Assembly: GCA_937877455.1 (NCBI GenBank)
Contig: CALFIU010000016.1
Location: forward strand, 1 to 17,466
Source: an uncultured Bacteroidales bacterium
Lineage (GTDB): Bacteria > Bacteroidota > Bacteroidia > Bacteroidales > UBA3824
Length of the DNA stretch: 17,466 bases
Reading direction: 5' to 3'
Below, piece by piece: positions 1 through 5,464 of this stretch. Numbering within the stretch: the stretch's first letter is position 1; each line of letters opens with the position of its first letter. Position numbers and translations under genes: made by a program. A model generated the notes under the pieces. That model was not told where the DNA came from and did no database searches. It was given only the letters and a program-made list of their open reading frames with translations.

Positions 1-266
1 CCGGGTGGAAAAGAGCTAAAAGAAGTTTAGGTCAGTCCATTTCCGGGTGGAAAAGAGCTAAAAGAAGTTTAGGTCAGTCCATTTCCGGGTGGAAAAGAGC
101 TAAAAGAAGTTTAGGTCAGTCCATTTCCGGGTGGAAAAGAGCTAAAAGAAGTTTAGGTCAGTCCATTTCCGGGTGGAAAAGAGCTAAAAGAAGTTTAGGT
201 CAGTCCATTTCCGGGTGGAAAAGAGCTAAAAGAAGTTTAGGTCAGTCCATTTCCGGGTGGAAAAGG
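1..266. repeat. 42-bp tandem repeat array, six full copies plus a partial seventh
   Basis: A 42-bp unit starting CCGGGTGGAAAAGAGC begins at 1, 43, 85, 127, 169 and 211, apparently without a single mismatch; a seventh copy starts at 253 and diverges after about 14 bases. The array may continue to the left of the window. Because 42 is divisible by three, each frame repeats: the frame starting at base 3 reads GWKRAKRSLGQSIS over and over and stays open until a TGA at 285-287, whereas the other two forward frames and all three reverse frames meet a stop in every unit. It could be the 3' end of a repeat-protein gene entering from the left, or a noncoding minisatellite whose one open frame is chance. 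Perfect identity between copies implies recent expansion or homogenisation. Confidence 0.95.
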
Positions 267-291
267 ACTTTTAGAAAAACTTATTGACATT

Positions 292-450
292 GGGGTCGGA
301 CACGCAGGTCCACCCCTACACATCATTATATTTGGGGTGTGGATTATAGGAGTTGGCGACATGGTGGCAAAATTGCCTTGTCGCTAACTCTTGTTCATAA
401 TTTTGAATATCATCATATTTTGTAGGGTCGGATTTATGTGCCCGCCCGCA
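292..450. repeat. REPIN-like element: two inverted GC-rich palindromes flanking a hairpin
   Basis: 292-320 and 421-450 are related sequences in opposite orientation. The reverse complement of the first begins TGTAGGGGTGGACC, and the second reads TGTAGGGTCGGATT; each is itself an imperfect palindrome (GGGGTCGGAC against GTCCACCCC in the first). Between them, GTTGGCGACA and TGTCGCTAAC (352-361 and 379-388) form a stem with one G-T wobble, with GGCA/TGCC nested in its loop. This paired-palindrome layout resembles REP doublets (REPINs) or small MITEs, which are mobilised in trans by RAYT (Y1-type) transposases. No RAYT gene is visible in this window. No convincing gene lies in 1-551. Confidence 0.55.
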
Positions 451-551
451 TTGATGTCTATTCAAATGAATTTGATGTATATCGAAAAAAAGTAAAAAAA
501 AGTTTTGTATATATAAAAAAAGCCATAATTTTACACTGCAAAATTTAAGGT

Positions 552-1709
552 ATGAAAATGTTAAGATCAAAATTACCAGAATCGGGCAAATCTGTTGTAT
601 ATGAAATACTTAGGATAGCCAAGGAGTACAAAGCTGTTGATTTGGCGAGTGCTGTACCAGATTTTAGTATGTCGAATACACTTGCCAACCTTATTAGCAA
701 ATATATAAGGCAGGGAAAGAATCAGTATGCACTAGAAGAAGGTATTCAGGAGTTACGTCAGGCTTTGAGCCAACGGCTTGAGGATTCTACTGGTAAAAAA
801 TACGACCCTGATACAGAGGTAACTGTTACTGCTGGTGCTACCGAAGCTATTTGGGCAGCAATTTCGGCTGTGGTTCATGAGGATGATGAAGTAATGATTT
901 TTGAACCTGCCGAAGATAACTATGTTCCTGCCGTGATGATGAATGGTGGTACACCTATTTATATTACGCTTAAACATCCTAAGTATAGTATAGATTGGAC
1001 AGAGGTTAATCGTTCTATAAACCAGCATACGAGAATGATTATTATTAACAATCCTCACAATCCGTCGGGTATGATGCTTAGTGAAGATGACCTTATGAAG
1101 TTGCAAAAAATTGTTGCTGGCAATAAGATTGTGGTATTGAGCGAAGAAACTTTTTCTAACATAATATACGAAAAACCGCATTATAGTGTGGCGCGGTTTC
1201 CTATACTTAGCAAACAGAGTGTTATTGTAGGTAGCCTTGGAAAAGGGCTTAATGCTACGGGTTGGAAAACGGGTTATGTTCTTGCGCCTGTGGATTATAT
1301 GGGCGAAATACGTAAAATGCACAATTTTATATGTAATGGTAGCAATACACCTTTTCAGTATGCAGCTGCCGATTATTTTAGAAAGAAAAACGAACCTGAG
1401 ATTTTGCAGATAAGAGAGTTTTATCGTCAGAAAAGGGATTTTATGTGTTCGCTTTTTAAGGGAAGTAAATATAAAATATTACCAACCGAGAGTACATATT
1501 TTCAAACAATTGATTGCTCGGCAGTATCGCCAGAAAATGACAAGGACTTTGCAATGAGGCTTGTTAAGGATTTTGGTGTGGCTGTTATTCCAATGTCAAC
1601 CTACTATCACGACCGTGGCAAGAGCAATATTATTAGGGTTTGTTTTGCTCGCGACAACGATTTAATAGAAAAAGGTGTTAACGCATTGTTGGAAGTAGAA
1701 AAGGCTTAG
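552..1709 (+). CDS. PLP-dependent aminotransferase, YbdL/methionine aminotransferase-like, with altered active-site residues
   Basis: A 385-residue class I/II (fold type I) aminotransferase, close in length and layout to E. coli YbdL, which transaminates methionine and aromatic amino acids. Visible landmarks are NQYA (57-60), VTAGATEA (92-99), the INNPHNPSG loop with the cofactor-contacting Asn (N170), the Schiff-base lysine in SLGK (K231) followed by TGWKTGY, and the carboxylate-binding Arg in IRVCFA (R362). Two residues depart from the family: the usual SDEVY segment is SEETF (197-201), so the Asp that pairs with the PLP ring nitrogen is Glu (E198) and the Tyr that bonds the PLP hydroxyl is Phe (F201). 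The stacking-region motif DPSYDSY is EPAEDNY. The start at 552 has a second Met two codons in; both are possible. It is followed by its own terminator and stands alone. The substrate is not established. Confidence 0.85.
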   Translation: MKMLRSKLPESGKSVVYEILRIAKEYKAVDLASAVPDFSMSNTLANLISKYIRQGKNQYALEEGIQELRQALSQRLEDSTGKKYDPDTEVTVTAGATEAIWAAISAVVHEDDEVMIFEPAEDNYVPAVMMNGGTPIYITLKHPKYSIDWTEVNRSINQHTRMIIINNPHNPSGMMLSEDDLMKLQKIVAGNKIVVLSEETFSNIIYEKPHYSVARFPILSKQSVIVGSLGKGLNATGWKTGYVLAPVDYMGEIRKMHNFICNGSNTPFQYAAADYFRKKNEPEILQIREFYRQKRDFMCSLFKGSKYKILPTESTYFQTIDCSAVSPENDKDFAMRLVKDFGVAVIPMSTYYHDRGKSNIIRVCFARDNDLIEKGVNALLEVEKA

Positions 1710-1753
1710 AGAAATTTTAGTTTTACATAATTTATTTATTTTAAAATTAATCG

Positions 1754-1783
1754 AACGCAAAGCTCTCGTAACTTTGCGTTTTT
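1754..1783 (+). terminator. Rho-independent terminator after the aminotransferase gene
   Basis: AACGCAAAG (1754-1762) and CTTTGCGTT (1772-1780) form a perfect 9-bp stem with a 9-base loop, and the T run of the stem end continues through 1783. It begins 45 bases after the stop codon. Confidence 0.8.
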
Positions 1784-1844
1784 GGTATTATATATATAAG
1801 GTGTGTTTTGAGAGTATTGAGTATTTATTCAAGTTTATTATTTT

Positions 1845-1925
1845 TACCTCACCTTCACCTGCTTTACTAAAAGGCGAGGGACATGGATAGGCGATAAACT
1901 TTACTTTTAGGAGAGGGGTGGGTTG
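1845..1925. repeat. Possible degenerate intergenic inverted repeat
   Basis: In the convergent gap, ACCTCACCTTCACC is followed by ACTAAAAGGCGAGGG and then CTTTTAGGAGAGGGGTGGG. CTCACC- and GAGGG-type arms, with TAAAAGG/TTTTAGG elements between them, resemble a decayed CT-rich/GA-rich inverted repeat of the kind often scattered between genes. Pairing is imperfect and the boundaries are uncertain. The rest of 1710-1933 holds only the terminator and AT-rich sequence. Confidence 0.3.
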
Positions 1926-1933
1926 TGTTGGTT

Positions 1934-3379
1934 TTATTTTTGTTTATGTTTCAATAACTTTTTTAAAAAATCTATTGTATCTTTCAGCATTACCGAGCCG
2001 AGAAGTTTTAGTGTAATGATGTATGTTGCAGCAGTAACTAACACTTTGGTTGTAAACCTTAGATATACATTGTTGATGTTGTATGTTGCAATATATGCTA
2101 ATGTTATTGCAAAAAGTGTTGTTGTTAGGTATGGAGCAATGTCGGCAATGGCGTTTTTAATTGTTATGCCGTTGATTTTAGAAACAAGAAAATGTAATGC
2201 CGCTATTGATAGTAGGTTTATTATTAAATAGTTGTATGCCATTGCAATAAGTCCATAACTATGGGTTATTGCCAATACAATAATTTGTGTTATGCTACGA
2301 ACTATGGTAACGTACATATATTCTCCCGACTTGCCACTGCTAACGAGTTGTCGGTTGTAGATTTCATAAACGGGATAGAACGCTCCCCAGATGCATAAGA
2401 TGCGCATTATGTTGGCGCAGTTGAGCCATTTGTCGGTAATGGTTATGGTTATAAATTCGGGAGCGGCAAACGATAGACCAATCATTGCTGGCATTGATAC
2501 AAAAACTGTAAATCTTAATAATTTTCTAAATACTCGTAGCCGCCTATCATCTTGGTTTGCTTTAACAAAAAGAGGTTGAGATATGTTGTTGATAGCCATA
2601 ACAATCGACATTTGGGCAATGTTGTTCCATTTGTAGGCTTGTGAGTATTGACCAACGTCGTGAGGTGTGTAATAACGACCCAGGAGTAGCGAGAAAATGT
2701 TTTCGCCAGTAAAATGAAACAGGTTTGTGATAACAATTTTTATGCTAAATGGCAACATTTCTTTTATTGGTTTAATGCTAAATCCCCAATGAGGGCGTAT
2801 AGGCGAATAGTGCCATGTCATTGCCGAAAAAATAAAAACGTAGCAGACATTTTGTGTAGCAATACCCCAATAAGACATACCAGCGAGAGCCATTGTTAAA
2901 CCTGTTAGTCCTGATATTAATACGGCAACAAAACCACATTTTGCCATCTGTTTGGCCATAAGGTTTTTGTATAGGTATGCGTTATGCGAAAGTCCGAGAG
3001 CGGAAAACACAAAAGAAAGAAATGTTAATCGAGATAAGGCTTTAAGTTCTGGTGTGTGGAAAAATTGTGCTATAAGTGGGGCACAAACAAATAATATTGC
3101 ATAAATAATAATTGCTATTATTACGTTTATCCAAAAAACAGAGTTGAAATCTTCGGGGGTAGCGTTTTTTTTGTTGCATAATGCAAATTTAAACCCACCT
3201 TCCATTAGGTATTGCCCCAATACGGAAAAAACAGCCAACATTCCAACAATGCCATAGTCTTCTACGTTTAACAATCGAGCTACAAAAATGCCAAACACAA
3301 GGTTGAGAACTTGTTGAATAGCATTGCTAAGTCCGCCCCAAAATAATCCTTTTGCTGCTGTTTCTTTTAAGCTTTCCAT
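1934..3379 (-). CDS. Oligosaccharide/polysaccharide flippase family membrane protein (WzxC-like)
   Basis: A 481-residue polytopic inner-membrane protein of the MOP superfamily (polysaccharide transporter branch), which flips lipid-linked oligosaccharides across the membrane for O-antigen, capsule or exopolysaccharide assembly. The N-terminus is typical of the WzxC-like group: TAAKGLFWGGLSNAIQQ (8-24), then LVFGIFVARLL and DYGIVGM. Many hydrophobic segments are visible along the whole length, consistent with 12-14 helices, and the lysine-rich tail KKLLKHKQK ends it. It is divergent from glyS and convergent with the aminotransferase. No glycosyltransferase or other surface-polysaccharide genes flank it, so its sugar substrate cannot be inferred; it is an isolated flippase, possibly the remnant or outlier of a polysaccharide locus. 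The family call is firm, the specific substrate unknown. Confidence 0.88.
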   Translation of the reverse strand: MESLKETAAKGLFWGGLSNAIQQVLNLVFGIFVARLLNVEDYGIVGMLAVFSVLGQYLMEGGFKFALCNKKNATPEDFNSVFWINVIIAIIIYAILFVCAPLIAQFFHTPELKALSRLTFLSFVFSALGLSHNAYLYKNLMAKQMAKCGFVAVLISGLTGLTMALAGMSYWGIATQNVCYVFIFSAMTWHYSPIRPHWGFSIKPIKEMLPFSIKIVITNLFHFTGENIFSLLLGRYYTPHDVGQYSQAYKWNNIAQMSIVMAINNISQPLFVKANQDDRRLRVFRKLLRFTVFVSMPAMIGLSFAAPEFITITITDKWLNCANIMRILCIWGAFYPVYEIYNRQLVSSGKSGEYMYVTIVRSITQIIVLAITHSYGLIAMAYNYLIINLLSIAALHFLVSKINGITIKNAIADIAPYLTTTLFAITLAYIATYNINNVYLRFTTKVLVTAATYIITLKLLGSVMLKDTIDFLKKLLKHKQK

Positions 3380-3387
3380 GTTGGTTG

Positions 3388-3395
3388 CAAAGGTA
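3388..3395 (-). promoter_or_regulatory. Possible -7 box of the flippase gene (TACCTTTG)
   Basis: On the minus strand TACCTTTG matches the Bacteroidota -7 pattern TAnnTTTG and ends 8 bases before the flippase ATG. If used, the transcript would be almost leaderless. No clear -33 TTTG is seen upstream. Confidence 0.35.
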
Positions 3396-3431
3396 GTTAA
3401 AAATTATTTTTAATTTTAAAGTTTTAATTTC

Positions 3432-3439
3432 TAACTTTG
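3432..3439 (+). promoter_or_regulatory. -7 promoter box of glyS (TAACTTTG)
   Basis: TAACTTTG matches the Bacteroidota TAnnTTTG box, 37 bases before the glyS ATG, in the 97-bp divergent gap shared with the flippase gene. The expected -33 position is only a T run without the G. Confidence 0.55.
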
Positions 3440-3476
3440 CAAAATAATAAGAAAACATTAAGCGCATTAGACAAAA

Positions 3477-5030
3477 ATGGCACAAGAAGACCAACTTAAA
3501 AAACTTATATCGCATTGTAAGGAATATGGTTTTATATTTCCTTCGAGCGAGATTTACGACGGTTTAGCAGCTGTTTATGATTACGGACAAAACGGTGTTG
3601 AACTAAAAAACAACATTAAAGAATATTGGTGGAAGTTTATGACACGCCTACATCAAAATATTGTAGGTATTGATGCTGCTATATTTATGCATCCTAAAAC
3701 ATGGGAAGCATCGGGGCACGTAGGAGCCTTTAATGATCCACTTATCGACAATAAGGATAGTAAAAAACGCTATCGTGCCGACAATCTTATTGAAGAATAT
3801 CGTGATAAACTTCAAGCAAAGATTGATAAGGAAGTAGAAAAGGCAGCAAAGAAATTTGGAGAAAGTTTCGATCGTGCGCAGTTTGTTTCAACAAATGCAA
3901 GAGTTTTAGAAGTACAGAAACAGATTGATGAACTTACAGAGCGTTATGACAGAGCACTTAATGCTAACGACCTCAATGAGTTGCGTCAGATAATAATAGA
4001 TTGCGACATTGTTTGCCCTATCTCTGGTACAAAAAATTGGACAGAAGTACGTCAGTTTAATCTAATGTTTAAAACACAACTTGGCAGTGTAAGTGAGGAA
4101 GCTTCAACTATTTATCTACGTCCCGAAACAGCACAAGGTATTTTTGTAAACTATCTTAATGTTCAGAAAACAGGTCGTATGAAAATTCCTTTTGGTATAG
4201 CACAAATTGGTAAAGCATTTAGAAACGAGATTGTAGCACGTCAGTTTGTGTTCCGTATGCGAGAGTTTGAGCAGATGGAAATGCAATTTTTCATCCGTCC
4301 TGGCAGTGAGATGGAGTGGTTTAAGTATTGGAAAGAAATGCGTCTTCGTTGGCATAAGACACTTGGTTTTGGCGATGATCATTATCGTTATCACGACCAT
4401 GAGAAGCTTGCGCATTATGCCAATGCTGCCACCGATATTGAATTTAAGTTTCCTATGGGATTCAAAGAGGTAGAAGGTATTCACTCTCGTACAGATTTTG
4501 ACCTTGGTCAACATCAGAAGTTTTCGGGAAAAAAGATTCAGTATTTCGACCCAGAACTTTGCCAAAGTTACACACCTTATGTAATAGAAACTTCTATTGG
4601 TGTGGATCGTATGTTTATGTCGGTGCTTTCAGGAGCTTATACCGAAGAACAACTTGAAACCGAAGGCGCAAAAGATAGCCGTGTGGTATTGAAGATACCA
4701 GCAGCACTTGCACCAGTTAAGGCTGCCGTTTTGCCATTGGTAAAGAAAGATGGTTTGCCAGAGTTGGCTGAGAAACTTATGAAAAAACTTATGCTTAGGT
4801 TTAATTGTCAATACGAAGAGAAAGATTCTATTGGTAAACGTTATCGTCGTCAAGATGCTATTGGAACGCCATTCTGTATTACCATAGATCATCAATCGGT
4901 AGAAGACAACACTGTTACAATACGTTATCGCGATTCTATGAAACAAGAGCGTGTAGCAATTGATGCAGTAAGCGATATTATTGCTAAGGATTGTGACATT
5001 AATAATCTGTTGGCACAACTTCAAGATTAA
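3477..5030 (+). CDS. glyS: Glycyl-tRNA synthetase, single-chain class II type
   Basis: Charges tRNA-Gly with glycine in the cytoplasm, using ATP; essential for translation. This is the homodimeric one-polypeptide form (517 residues), not the separate alpha and beta chain enzyme of many proteobacteria. Landmarks in order: AAVYDYGQNG (31-40), HPKTWEASGHVGAFNDP (72-88), a lysine/glutamate-rich helical insertion (about 95-170), RPETAQGIF (215-223), class II motif 2 beginning FRNEI (248-252) and running through MREFEQMEM, motif 3 ETSIGVDRMFM (371-381), and a C-terminal anticodon-binding domain starting near LKIPAALAPVK (405-415). Length and motifs are complete, with no sign of damage. It has its own promoter box and a strong terminator, so it is probably a single-gene transcript. 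Confidence 0.98.
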   Translation: MAQEDQLKKLISHCKEYGFIFPSSEIYDGLAAVYDYGQNGVELKNNIKEYWWKFMTRLHQNIVGIDAAIFMHPKTWEASGHVGAFNDPLIDNKDSKKRYRADNLIEEYRDKLQAKIDKEVEKAAKKFGESFDRAQFVSTNARVLEVQKQIDELTERYDRALNANDLNELRQIIIDCDIVCPISGTKNWTEVRQFNLMFKTQLGSVSEEASTIYLRPETAQGIFVNYLNVQKTGRMKIPFGIAQIGKAFRNEIVARQFVFRMREFEQMEMQFFIRPGSEMEWFKYWKEMRLRWHKTLGFGDDHYRYHDHEKLAHYANAATDIEFKFPMGFKEVEGIHSRTDFDLGQHQKFSGKKIQYFDPELCQSYTPYVIETSIGVDRMFMSVLSGAYTEEQLETEGAKDSRVVLKIPAALAPVKAAVLPLVKKDGLPELAEKLMKKLMLRFNCQYEEKDSIGKRYRRQDAIGTPFCITIDHQSVEDNTVTIRYRDSMKQERVAIDAVSDIIAKDCDINNLLAQLQD

Positions 5031-5063
5031 TTTTATTGATTAAAATTAAATAAAAATCTTATT

Positions 5064-5118
5064 TAGCCGTAAAGCATTTAGACAATTTAAAAATTTGTGC
5101 TTTACGGCTATTTTCTTT
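5064..5118 (+). terminator. Rho-independent terminator after glyS
   Basis: TAGCCGTAAAGCA (5064-5076) and TGCTTTACGGCTA (5098-5110) form a perfect 13-bp stem with a 21-base loop, followed by TTTTCTTT. It starts 34 bases after the glyS stop codon. Confidence 0.9.
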
Positions 5119-5126
5119 AAAAAAAA

Positions 5127-5159
5127 TTTGGAATTGACGGTATAAAACGGTTATATTTG
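5127..5159 (+). promoter_or_regulatory. Promoter of the ferredoxin gene (TTTG-N21-TATATTTG)
   Basis: TTTG at 5127-5130 and TATATTTG at 5152-5159 fit the Bacteroidota -33 and -7 boxes with a 21-bp spacer. The gene starts at 5231, leaving an untranslated leader of about 65 bases with no obvious structured element. Confidence 0.65.
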
Positions 5160-5230
5160 CTTTGAATTTGTACGCAATCAATGAATTTTAAAAATCAACA
5201 AACGTTAAACAATCAAAATTAATAAGAATT

Positions 5231-5398
5231 ATGGCTTACGTAATTTCACAAGACTGTCAAGCTTGCGGTACATGCAAGGACGAATGCCCTCAAGAAGCAA
5301 TTATTGAAGGGGATATTTATTCTATCGATGCAGAAAAATGCGTTGAATGTGGTGCATGTGCAGATGCATGCCCATGTGGAGCAATTTCGCTTCCGTAA
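5231..5398 (+). CDS. Small 2[4Fe-4S] ferredoxin
   Basis: A 55-residue clostridial-type ferredoxin, a low-potential cytoplasmic electron carrier, expected to serve oxidoreductases such as pyruvate:ferredoxin oxidoreductase in an anaerobe. The protein starts MAYVISQDCQACGTCKDECP and ends ADACPCGAISLP. Two CxxCxxCxxxCP motifs are complete: C9/C12/C15 with C19, and C38/C41/C44 with C48, each cluster taking its fourth Cys from the other motif in this family. An extra Cys (C50) follows the second motif. The whole gene is only 168 bp, with its own promoter and terminator, so it is monocistronic. It is convergent with the large envelope-protein gene that follows. Confidence 0.95.
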   Translation: MAYVISQDCQACGTCKDECPQEAIIEGDIYSIDAEKCVECGACADACPCGAISLP

Positions 5399-5422
5399 AG
5401 GTATGAAATAATATTTGTCTTG

Positions 5423-5455
5423 GCCGCGGCTTATAAGGTCGCGGCTTTTTTTTTT
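5423..5455 (+). terminator. Rho-independent terminator after the ferredoxin gene
   Basis: GCCGCGGCT pairs with GGTCGCGGC (5423-5431 with 5437-5445; two wobble pairs) and is followed by a run of ten T at 5446-5455. It starts 25 bases after the stop codon. Confidence 0.92.
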
Positions 5456-5464
5456 GTCGATTTG

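Noticed and set aside
1..266. CRISPR array
   Set aside because: The repeat units are contiguous with no unique spacers between them, and no cas genes are present.
316..570. 84-residue minus-strand reading frame
   Set aside because: It runs through the REPIN-like palindromes and into the aminotransferase start; composition is that of AT-rich noncoding DNA, with no recognisable domain.
753..1322. 189-residue minus-strand frame inside the aminotransferase gene
   Set aside because: It is entirely antisense to a well-supported gene and rich in His, Asn and Arg as expected from reading that gene backwards.
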